DNA of 39,544 bases from an uncultured Planctomycetaceae bacterium. Its GTDB lineage: Bacteria; Planctomycetota; Planctomycetia; Pirellulales; Pirellulaceae. Made by a program: the position numbers and the translations under genes. The notes under the pieces are model-generated. The model did no database searches. It saw only the letters and a list, made by a program, of their open reading frames with translations, and was not told the DNA's origin. Location of the stretch: NCBI GenBank assembly GCA_903927685.1, contig CAIYOB010000670.1:1-39544 (forward strand), given 5' to 3'. Positions 7,384 through 14,489 of this stretch are shown here, one piece after another (the first letter of the stretch is position 1; each line of letters begins with the position of its first letter).

Positions 7384-7475
7384 GGGCGGGTTCACGCGAC
7401 CTACTGAGTCGTGGCCACGGCGGCCCACTTCTCCCCCGCCCGCGGATCGCCCGTGCCTGGGTGACCTCTGCCCCT

Positions 7476-8114
7476 TCAAATGTCGCAGATTTCGACGGCC
7501 TGGGCCAGCGACGTGAGAGGATCCCGCGTCGGCACGAATTCGTGGGCGACGTAGCCGGTGAATCCGGTCGCGGCGATGGCCCGCATGATCGCGGGGTAGT
7601 ACAGTTCTTGCGTTTCGTCGATTTCGTGTCGGCCCGGATTGCCGCCAGTGTGGTAGTGGCCGATCAGGTCTTTGTGAGTCTGGATCGTGCGGATGATGTC
7701 GCCCTCCATGATCTGGGCATGGTAGATGTCGTACAGGATTTTCACGTTGGGCGAGCCGACGCGCGTGCAGACTTCGACGCCCCAAGCCATGTTGTCGAAC
7801 ATGTAGCCCTGGTGGTCGACCTTGCTGTTGAGGTACTCGATACAAATGGTGACCTTCTGCTGTTCCGCGAAGCCCGCGACCTGTTTCAGCGCGGCCACGG
7901 CGTTCTCGATTCCCACGTCGTCGGGAATTCCATCTCGGTTGCCCGACATGGCGATGACGTTGGGAAACCCGTATTCCGCGTTGGCCTCGATCGCGGCGCG
8001 GATGCTGGCAATCGCCTGGTCGTGCTTGGCCTTGTCATTGACAGCGCCACCGCCGGAAGTCATCGTACAGACCAAGCCGTACTTCAGCGGCTCCGCGATG
8101 CTGACATCCTGCCC
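7476..8114 (-). pseudogene. 5'-truncated sugar-phosphate isomerase/hydroxypyruvate isomerase-like gene
   Basis: About 210 residues read as a TIM-barrel enzyme of the xylose-isomerase-like (AP endonuclease 2) superfamily. Visible metal and active-site motifs are VTICIEYLNSKVDHQG, VKILYDIYHAQIMEGD, IGHYHTGGNPGRHEID and the C-terminal YVAHEFVPTRDP. This set is typical of Hyi-type hydroxypyruvate isomerases. The family usually has about 60-70 more N-terminal residues, which are absent: upstream of about 8114 the same frame stays open but becomes Arg/Ser-rich nonsense overlapping an unrelated plus-strand scrap. No ribosome site or start codon is found at the break. The intact 3' end and stop (7476-7478) show that only the 5' part was lost. 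It is probably inactive. Confidence 0.7.
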
Positions 8115-8312
8115 GCGGGCGCGTTCGTTATTCGCGGACGCATCACGGACAAGATGGGCCGGCCGCTCGACGGTGCCACGGTGGATCTGATGGGACGGTA
8201 CGCCTTCATCAACCACTTTCAGACCCGCGAGGACGGGACGTTCACGATGGTGCTTAGCGATGGTGTTCGAGGGCCTCCCGCGGGCGGCGGCTACTACCTG
8301 CGAATCCGAGCC
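8115..8312 (+). pseudogene. Orphan carboxypeptidase-regulatory-like (transthyretin-type) domain fragment
   Basis: Sixty-six residues on the plus strand form one prealbumin-like beta-sandwich: AFVIRGRITDKMGRPLDGAT, then VDLMGRYAFINHFQTREDG, FTMVLSDGV and GGYYLRIRA. The pattern G.(V/I).(D/N)..G.PL.GA.V followed by DG.F and Y.LRIRA is diagnostic of CarboxypepD_reg or the related dioxygenase-C fold. There is no start, no signal peptide and no remaining protein on either side. The left end coincides within a few bases with the break of the truncated isomerase on the opposite strand, so this is a foreign piece joined there. It cannot be part of a working gene as it stands. Confidence 0.55.
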
Positions 8313-8496
8313 GGGGTTGCGGCGTGCCGCGGCCCGCGCTTGTTTCCCCACATCCCTGCTGAGATGCCGCCTTCGCCCGCTGATGCAGTTCCCAATTCCT
8401 GCTGCACCTTGGTCAGATCGGCGACCAGCCTTGGCATGGGACGGTCGTTGCTCACGGCTTCTGGGCCTTGCTGACGCAGCGGGTTGCCCGCCCCCC

Positions 8497-9086
8497 TCAG
8501 CGTTCACGCTGGTACCGCACTTGGCCCCCGATGATCGTGTACACCACCTGCGCGGAGCGAATCCGCTCCTCGGGGCAGGTCAGGATGTCTTCGGACAGGA
8601 CCACCACGTCAGCCAGTTTGCCGGGGGTGAGCGAGCCCTTGCGATCATCTTCGAAGGCCGCGTAGGCGGCATCGAGGCAATCACGCCCAACTCGGCAAAC
8701 CGCGGGATGTCGTCCGGGTGCAAGTGCTGGGCATGCTCGATCCGCCACCGCCGCGAGGTCTCCGACGGATGCCGCCGGAAGACCTGTTCAAACAGGTCCA
8801 ACATCGAGCGATTCGCCCGATCACCGATGGCATGCACACACAGCTGGTAATCGAATCGCACGGCCAGTTCCGCGATCCGCTCGATCGCGGCTGGCGAAGT
8901 GGTATTCAGGCCGACGCTCGTCGGCAGATCGTCGTACGGTTCCAGGAGCCACGCGCCATGAGCGCCCAGCGCTCCGTCGCAGAACTGCTTGACGGCCCGG
9001 ACCGTCAAGTAGTCATCCCCCACGCCGACCATTCGATAACGAGCCAAGCGTTGCTGCAGTTGCTGGGGATCGTCGAGCACCATCAC
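8497..9086 (-). pseudogene. Amidohydrolase (YtcJ-type) gene, 5'-truncated and with a frameshifting internal deletion
   Basis: Two minus-strand frames together read as an amidohydrolase-3 protein. The first (9086 down to about 8670) has DDYLTVRAVKQFCDGALGAHG, FDYQLCVHAIGDRANRSMLD and WRIEHAQHLHPDDI, the metal-ligand region of YtcJ-like enzymes. The second (about 8676 down to 8497) has DAAYAAFEDDRKGSLTPGKL and ADVVVLSEDILTCP, the C-terminus. Between them roughly 90 residues that hold the last metal ligand (the TDAP region) are missing, and the frame changes. The sequence also starts mid-protein: about 270 N-terminal residues, including the HXH motif, are absent and a stop codon lies just upstream at 9093-9095. 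The gene is certainly dead. Confidence 0.8.
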
Positions 9087-9318
9087 CCATACTCACTCTC
9101 CGGTGTTACCTTGTCTCGCGCCAATTTGTTTTGCCTGCGGCTTGTTTGTGGACGGTCCGATGCCCGCTTGAGTATAAAGGACGCAGCTGGCCGTGACGAC
9201 CTGCCACCGGTCGTGCGGCAGATGGCGGCACCCTGACCACGCCCTGTCCCGGGGAGCCGTCTCCCTGGAGTGGCCGGGAGCTGAGCAAGGCGCGCGACGA
9301 TTGACGGAGGAAACCACG
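9087..9318. promoter_or_regulatory. Leader of the PL14-like gene with a -10-like TATAAA
   Basis: The 232 bases between the dead amidohydrolase and the PL14-like gene contain TATAAA at 9173-9178 but no clear -35. If used, transcription would begin near 9185 with a leader of about 134 bases. No other feature was seen. Confidence 0.28.
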
Positions 9319-10152
9319 ATGATCCAACGGGCATGGCTGGCGTTTGGGCTGACGGCAGGTTGCGCCTGGGGCGCAGAATCGCCACCGTACGACGGTTCGC
9401 CACAGGTCATCTTGCACGGTGATTTCGACACCGACGCTTGGCTTCAGCAGTGGGGCTTGGCGAAGACACCGGAGCGAGCGCAGCTGGTGGATGGCGATCC
9501 GGAACGGAAGTTCCAGCCATTGCACGGCCGGGCCCTGCGCGTTCACGTCGAGGAGGGCGGACACTACGGACTCAGCCTGGAGTTCCCCTTCAAGAAACGT
9601 CTGGGCTACGAACCGGAGGAGGTCTATTTCCGCTATTACTTGCGGTTCGCCGACGACTGGACGCCGCGGCGGGGCGGGAAACTGCCCGGATTCGGCGGGA
9701 CGTACGGTCGGGCTGGCTGGGGCGGCCGGCCGGTGAACGGGACCGACGGCTGGTCCGCCCGCGGGTTATTTGAAGGACAGAAGGCCGGTCGGACCCCGAT
9801 CGGGTTTTACTGCTACCACATGGACATGAAGGGCGTGTATGGCTCGAATTGGGTCTGGGATCGCGACGAGCTAGGGTTTCTGGAGAACAACCGCTGGTAC
9901 TGCATCGAGCAGCACGTCAAGCTGAATACGCTTGGTCAGTCGGACGGCGTTCTGCAGGGCTGGGTGGACGGGCGGCTGGCCTTTGAGAAGACCGACGTGC
10001 GGTTTCGTGTGGTGGATACGCTCAAGATCGAAGCCGTGTGGATCAACGTGTATCTGGGCGGCACCTGGACGGCCGAGCGGGACCATCACCTGTACCTGGA
10101 CGAGATCGTCATCTCGAAGCGGCCGATCGGGCCGCTGGGTCGGGAGAAGTGA
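9319..10152 (+). CDS. Exported polysaccharide lyase family 14-like protein
   Basis: The ATG at 9319 follows GGAGG (9306-9310) at ideal spacing; earlier in-frame codons read as nonsense. The 277-residue protein starts with a signal peptide ([20 protein letters not shown]). Its body has [75 protein letters not shown] and a terminal [12 protein letters not shown]. The GGKLPG block, the Y-rich strand and the C-terminal LYLDEIVIS strand are features of the PL14 beta-jelly-roll alginate and glucuronan lyases. The likely role is beta-elimination of uronic-acid-containing polysaccharide outside the cytoplasm. Whether the catalytic Tyr/Lys set is complete cannot be judged by eye. It could also be a binding relative of the lyase fold. 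Confidence 0.72.
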   Translation: MIQRAWLAFGLTAGCAWGAESPPYDGSPQVILHGDFDTDAWLQQWGLAKTPERAQLVDGDPERKFQPLHGRALRVHVEEGGHYGLSLEFPFKKRLGYEPEEVYFRYYLRFADDWTPRRGGKLPGFGGTYGRAGWGGRPVNGTDGWSARGLFEGQKAGRTPIGFYCYHMDMKGVYGSNWVWDRDELGFLENNRWYCIEQHVKLNTLGQSDGVLQGWVDGRLAFEKTDVRFRVVDTLKIEAVWINVYLGGTWTAERDHHLYLDEIVISKRPIGPLGREK

Positions 10153-10501
10153 CAGGGTATGTGCTAATGTTCCGTGCCCGTGACCGCATTTGGCTGGCCC
10201 AGTCGCCTTCCGGAGGCGGCTCGGGGAATCCGGCCTGGGACTTCCAAGGGTTCATCCCGGCTTAGCGTAATGTGATGTGGTAGTCCGGGAATGACCACCC
10301 GTGCTAAGCGTGCCATCTACGAAATCTACCAAAACTCCCCTCGCCCGTCAAAAATTGCGTATGGTGTCCCCAGAATTCCGCAGAATTCCGTATGGTGTCC
10401 CCAGAATTCCGAATTCACGCTCCGGCGAAGTTGGTTCGTCGCCACGGTTCGTCTCCGGCCGGTCTGTCCGGGGTGGGTTTCGCGGCCCTGTCGCTGCCGC
10501 C
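10153..10501. other. 349-base intergenic region with a tandem 23-base repeat
   Basis: No gene is visible. An imperfect hairpin built from GCCTTCCGGAGGC lies at about 10207-10219 and could end transcription of the lyase gene. The region also holds two copies of a 23-base unit (10358-10380 and 10389-10411). Short open frames crossing it have no protein-like composition. Confidence 0.6.
10358..10411. repeat. Two direct copies of a 23-base unit with 31-base period
   Basis: Both copies contain GTATGGTGTCCCCAGAATTC with CG on the outer edges and are identical over 23 bases. The 8 bases between them (CAGAATTC) repeat the end of the unit. The region is AT-richer and EcoRI-site-rich compared with the surroundings. 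Two copies with an 8-base gap are not a CRISPR array. It may be a dispersed intergenic repeat. Confidence 0.8.
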
Positions 10502-11476
10502 TCAGTAGTTCGGCGTGGGCGGGCGGTACTGGCTGACGTCGATCGAGCGGAACCAGGCGACGGTCTTGGCCAGACCCGCACGCAGCGGGACGCGCGGCGA
10601 CCACTGCAGTTGCCGCTGGGCCAGCGTGATGTCGGGACGGCGGCGGACCGGGTCGTCCGCCGGCAGCGGTTCATAGACCAACCGGGATTTCGAGTCGGTC
10701 AATTCCAGCACCAGCTCGGCCAGTTCGCGAATGCTGAATTCTCCCGGGTTGCCCAGGTTGACGGGACCGATGAAATCCGCCTCCTGCTCCATCATCCGCA
10801 CAAAGCCCTCGATCAGGTCGTCGCAGTAGCAGAACGACCGGGTCTGATCCCCGCTGCCGAAGATCGTGATGTCCTCGCCCGCTAACGCCTGGCGGATGAA
10901 GTTGGAGACCACCCGGCCATCGAAGGGATGCATCCGGGGGCCGTAGGTATTGAAGATCCGCACGATCCGGATGTCGACGCGGTGCATGCGGTAATAGTCC
11001 ATGAACAGCGTTTCCGCCGCCCGCTTGCCCTCGTCGTAACAAGCCCGCGGCCCCAACGGGTTGACGCTGCCGCGGTACGTTTCCGGCTGGGGATGGATCT
11101 CCGGGTCGCCGTACACCTCGCTGGTCGAAGCCTGCAGGACGCGGGCCCGGCAGCGTTTGGCCATGCCCAGCACGTTGATCGCGCCCAGCACCGACGTCTT
11201 CACGGTCTTGATCGGGTTGTACTGGTAATGCCCGGGCGCGGCCGGGCAGGCCAGGTTGTAGATCCGGTCGACTTCCAGGAAGATCGGCACCGTGACGTCG
11301 TGGCGGATCAGCTCGAAGTTCGGCCGGCCGATCAGGTGGGCCACGTTGGCTTTCTGACTGGTGAAAAAGTTGTCCAGGCAGATGACGTCGTGGCCGGCGT
11401 CGACCAGGCGTTCGCACAGGTGCGAACCGAGGAACCCGGCGCCACCGGTGACCAGAATCCGCTTAATGGTGGACAC
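10502..11476 (-). CDS. UDP-glucuronate decarboxylase (UXS-type SDR epimerase)
   Basis: The 324-residue protein starts at a GTG (complement of 11474-11476) with GAGGAG 8 bases upstream. It is an extended short-chain dehydrogenase: Rossmann motif GGAGFLGS at 11-18, Asp36 after strand 2 for NAD binding, TSE at 118-120 and YDEGK with Tyr147 and Lys151. [36 protein letters not shown] and [16 protein letters not shown] are the signature blocks of UDP-glucuronate decarboxylase, which makes UDP-xylose from UDP-glucuronate with bound NAD+ in the cytoplasm. The length agrees with the bacterial family. UDP-xylose feeds extracellular glycan or lipopolysaccharide synthesis. The DUF1207 gene lies 46 bases upstream in the same direction and may share a transcript. 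Confidence 0.9.
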   Translation of the reverse strand: MSTIKRILVTGGAGFLGSHLCERLVDAGHDVICLDNFFTSQKANVAHLIGRPNFELIRHDVTVPIFLEVDRIYNLACPAAPGHYQYNPIKTVKTSVLGAINVLGMAKRCRARVLQASTSEVYGDPEIHPQPETYRGSVNPLGPRACYDEGKRAAETLFMDYYRMHRVDIRIVRIFNTYGPRMHPFDGRVVSNFIRQALAGEDITIFGSGDQTRSFCYCDDLIEGFVRMMEQEADFIGPVNLGNPGEFSIRELAELVLELTDSKSRLVYEPLPADDPVRRRPDITLAQRQLQWSPRVPLRAGLAKTVAWFRSIDVSQYRPPTPNY

Positions 11477-11522
11477 GTGCGCGGCTCCTCGGCCAGGTTT
11501 CGCTCAAGAAAGCGGTCTTCGC

Positions 11523-12539
11523 TCAAAAGTCATACCACATCACGAGCCCGTACTGCTGCTCGTGCAGCGGCAGAAAGGCGTACTGCGTGCTGGGGCCGTT
11601 GTAGTACTGGAATCCCAGTCGCAACAGCTGGGCGGTCATGTCGGACCGCCAAGCCCATCCGGCCTGGAGATTCAGCCCACCGCCAAAGTCGAACTCTTCG
11701 CGCAAGTAGCCGTTGGCGGCAAAGAACGGCGCTCCGCGCAAACCAGTCGCCACGCGGGGTGCGTAATCCAGACCGAACTGCAGCTCCCAAGGCTCGCTGG
11801 CCACGCTGTAGAAGGCCCAGCCCACCTCGCCGTAGATCCGCAACGAGTCCGTCAAATATAGGGAATGGCCGAACACCAAGGCGTCGCGGGCCTGGCGGTA
11901 CAGGGGAAAGTCGGGGTGGTCTTCCCAATACTCGTCGCCCAGGTGCGAACTCATGTGGTAGTAGGAGAATTTCCACTGGCTGAACTCGTCGCCCCAGGTC
12001 AAGGGGAAACCCACGCGGTAATCCGCGCCGCGAACATCCACGTCCTCCGGGATATCCAGCCGTAGCATGGCTGCGGCTTCGACGTCCAGTTGCACTCCGC
12101 GCGGGCGGAGCGGATCGCTGGTGCCGATGCGGAACATGCCCAAGCGGCCGCCGATCGTGGCGTCCCACATCGTGCTGTCGTCCGGAATGCTGATGATCCC
12201 GGCCGACATGCGCGGCTCTTTCGGCCCGGCCAGGTACGAGCGATAAATCAAGCCCTGGGGCAACACGTAGAATCCGCGCTCGCCGGGATCGAGATCCTGT
12301 TCGTACAGGGGAACGCCGATCTCAGAATCGGCGGCATTCTGCAGGCCGAACATGGACAGCGAGGGACGTGGGGCGGGCGTCTCCGGCTCGCTGAACTCGG
12401 CCCCCGCAGGCAAATCGATCCAGACGACCTCGTCGCGCAGCGAGGTCGTTCCCGCTGCCTCCGCCAGGGAGCGCGAGTCGGCTGGTGCTGCCAGCGTCAA
12501 AACGAGGGCGGCCGTCCAAGTTGTCTTTAGTAGTTTCAT
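11523..12539 (-). CDS. DUF1207 outer-membrane-type protein
   Basis: The 338-residue protein starts with a signal peptide (MKLLKTTWTAALVLTLAAPADS). After a linker the DUF1207 body begins: YVLPQGLIYRSYLAGPKEPR, then TMWDATIGGRLGMFRIG, GFPLTWGDEFSQWKFSYYHM, SSHLGDEY, LRIYGEVGWAFY, and ends in LRLGFQYYNG and YGLVMWYDF. Alternating aromatic beta-strands and the terminal Phe are typical of an outer-membrane barrel. No function is known for the family. It sits upstream of the UDP-glucuronate decarboxylase gene, which suggests, but does not prove, a link to envelope glycan biology. Confidence 0.85.
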   Translation of the reverse strand: MKLLKTTWTAALVLTLAAPADSRSLAEAAGTTSLRDEVVWIDLPAGAEFSEPETPAPRPSLSMFGLQNAADSEIGVPLYEQDLDPGERGFYVLPQGLIYRSYLAGPKEPRMSAGIISIPDDSTMWDATIGGRLGMFRIGTSDPLRPRGVQLDVEAAAMLRLDIPEDVDVRGADYRVGFPLTWGDEFSQWKFSYYHMSSHLGDEYWEDHPDFPLYRQARDALVFGHSLYLTDSLRIYGEVGWAFYSVASEPWELQFGLDYAPRVATGLRGAPFFAANGYLREEFDFGGGLNLQAGWAWRSDMTAQLLRLGFQYYNGPSTQYAFLPLHEQQYGLVMWYDF

Positions 12540-12905
12540 GCTTCATCCGATGGCTAGGCACCGCCACCTGGACGGACACAGCTTCGGCGCCGGAGTCAAG
12601 GCACCGTCGACCGTTCCGTAGTCTAACGCCGGGACCGTTCTGGTAACAGGCGAATTGGCGATGGGCTTAAGTCAAGGAATGCGAGAGGCTTACAGGTTGC
12701 TGGCAAGGTATTGCGGCGTGCTGTCGTGGGGATGACAAGTCGACTTGGCCGGGAGGCCGCCGACTGCTAGCAGGCGGCCAACGATGCTCCTGTCAGGATC
12801 TTGTTGCACCGCTGCTACGGGTTCTATCGGCAATTCAGGTACTATCAGATAAATGGGAAACTCCGAGCAATACTTCCAGGCTCGTGTCGCGGCGCAGCGT
12901 CAGCC
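12540..12905. other. 366-base intergenic region, no gene seen
   Basis: It lies between two minus-strand genes (end of the sialidase-like gene, start of the DUF1207 gene). The only structure found is the hairpin at 12755-12779. No promoter for DUF1207 could be picked out by eye. Confidence 0.5.
12755..12779 (-). terminator. Hairpin downstream of the sialidase-like gene
   Basis: GGCCGCC and GGCGGCC form a perfect 7-bp stem with an 11-base loop, and TGCTAGCA inside the loop is itself palindromic. It lies 127 bases after the stop of the sialidase-like gene. There is no T tract, so it may be a Rho-linked or processing structure instead of an intrinsic terminator. Confidence 0.4.
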
Positions 12906-14066
12906 TCAGCTCAGCTTCCATTTCGCCTGCCGCAGCACGGCATGGTTTGAGCCTTTCAGCAATTCGTACCAGACGCTGACCAGGGTCCCGTCGTCCAACT
13001 GGACCGTGCTGGGATATCCGAGGTCGCCGCCCGCGCCGTCGCCCGAGACGATGACGGGCTCGGACCAGGTCCGGCCGTGGTCGGTGCTGATCCGGGCTTG
13101 GTTGCCGAACGGCGGCCGGCGGTGGCCGTAAGTCATCAGCAGCCGATCATCCCGCAGACGCAGCAGGTGCGACGGCAGGCCCCAGACGCCGATCGCGTGC
13201 GGTACGCTCCACGTCTTGCCGCCGTCGGCCGACTCGCACTGCAGCGTCTCGCCCGCGTTGGCCGGATTGTGGTTTCGGATCTGAACCAGGATCCGTCCGT
13301 CGGCTGCTTCGACCGCGTGCAACTCGTGATAGTTCCGCAACGTGTCGCCGTCGCGCGCGGGGGTCGCGGCCAACCACTCCCAAGTCTGCCCATCGTCCGT
13401 CGACTGGCAAACGCCGACGCGAGTCTCGCCTTGCCACAGTTCTTTCCCGGCGTACAACAAGCGTCCGTCGCCCAACTGAATCGGGCCATGCGGGCTGTTG
13501 ACCCGGGTGTCGTACCGGCCGGAGAAAGCGACCCCGCCGTCCGTCGAGCGGACCATCCAGACGCCCAGCGCCGCTTTCCGCTGCTCGGCATCCAGACGCG
13601 TGTGGGCGGCCTGCCAGCGCGCCAGACGATCCGCCGCCCAAGTGCCGTCCTGCTCGGCTTTGGCCAGGATCGGTTCGTAGGCCAGGGAGGTGAACGTGGT
13701 GATCAGGATCGAGCCCCGAGCCGTCTCCAGCACGCCGGCGTCTCGGTCGTCGATCGGCCCGTCCAGCACGACTTCCGGCCACGTCCAGGTCTGACCCTGG
13801 TCGTGCGAACGCATCAATTCGACGCGGCCAAACGGACAGACGTGCGCCTCGCGACCACCCGAACAGACCAGCAACAGTTGACCGTTCCGGCAGCGGGCCA
13901 GGGTCGGCCAGCCGTGATAGCGATCGGGTTGGTGGCTGATCACCCGGCTGTCCAGCACCTCAGCCTGCGGCGCTGCCAAGGCCGAGCGATGACTGGAAAA
14001 CACCAAACCGGCGGCGGCCGCACCGGTCGCAGTCAGCCACTGGCGGCGATGAAGCGTGGGGGACAT
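12906..14066 (-). CDS. Exported sialidase-like BNR/Asp-box protein
   Basis: The start is the ATG complementary to 14064-14066 (GGAG about 10 bases upstream); the frame stays open far upstream only because of GC-rich antisense. The 386-residue product begins with a Tat-type signal (LHRRQWLTATGAAAAGLVFSS). Five Asp-box motifs mark a six-bladed propeller: SHDQGQTW, STDGGVAF, STDDGQTW, SADGGKTW and STDHGRTW. Other family marks are HGWPTLARCRNGQLLLVCSGG near the start and YPSTVQLDDGTLVSVWYE near the end. Such proteins are annotated as exo-alpha-sialidases, but many act on other sugars or only bind. The arginine triad of true sialidases cannot be assigned from sequence alone. It is transcribed away from the GH31 gene. 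Confidence 0.78.
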   Translation of the reverse strand: MSPTLHRRQWLTATGAAAAGLVFSSHRSALAAPQAEVLDSRVISHQPDRYHGWPTLARCRNGQLLLVCSGGREAHVCPFGRVELMRSHDQGQTWTWPEVVLDGPIDDRDAGVLETARGSILITTFTSLAYEPILAKAEQDGTWAADRLARWQAAHTRLDAEQRKAALGVWMVRSTDGGVAFSGRYDTRVNSPHGPIQLGDGRLLYAGKELWQGETRVGVCQSTDDGQTWEWLAATPARDGDTLRNYHELHAVEAADGRILVQIRNHNPANAGETLQCESADGGKTWSVPHAIGVWGLPSHLLRLRDDRLLMTYGHRRPPFGNQARISTDHGRTWSEPVIVSGDGAGGDLGYPSTVQLDDGTLVSVWYELLKGSNHAVLRQAKWKLS

Positions 14067-14489
14067 GAAGCGGATCTCCGAGAGGTGCTGATGCCGTTTT
14101 GCAGGTGACGCAATCTCTGACAATGTACCGCGAACGGAAGCCGATTCAATAGCCGGCGCCGTTCGACGTCGCCCGCCTCGGCAGACGGCGTGACAAGGCC
14201 TCCGTTCCTGCCGTTGCCGGCTCGGCACCGTCCCGTGACGTGGCCCTCGGGCGGGACCACAGAACCGTAAGCAGCCCGTGTTCTTGGGCATTGAGGATGC
14301 GGCTCTGGCCGGTTCCCGGGGCACGGAAGTATTCCCGGACTTGGCGTACGGGCTGACGGACCGGCACGGACAGCGTAGAATCTGGCCGTGCTGGGTGACG
14401 AACAGCGTGGCTGGCGGCCAGCACACTTTGGATCCAGCCTGTGGGGCTGCTCGATGCCTGGCGTGACCAAGGACGGGAGGACCTACAAC
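14067..14489. other. 423-base divergent intergenic region
   Basis: It separates the sialidase-like gene (minus) from the GH31 gene (plus) and should carry both promoters. An inverted repeat GCTGGC-G-GCCAGC lies at 14410-14422, about 70 bases before the GH31 start; it could be an operator. No gene, RNA or clear -10/-35 pair was recognised. Confidence 0.45.

Noticed and set aside
10358..10411. CRISPR array
   Set aside because: Only two units with an 8-base gap that repeats part of the unit; no spacer-sized segments and no cas genes.
12701..12714. TGGCAAGGTATTGC as a plus-strand sigma-54 promoter
   Set aside because: The GG and GC are 9 bases apart, not 10, and no plus-strand gene follows.
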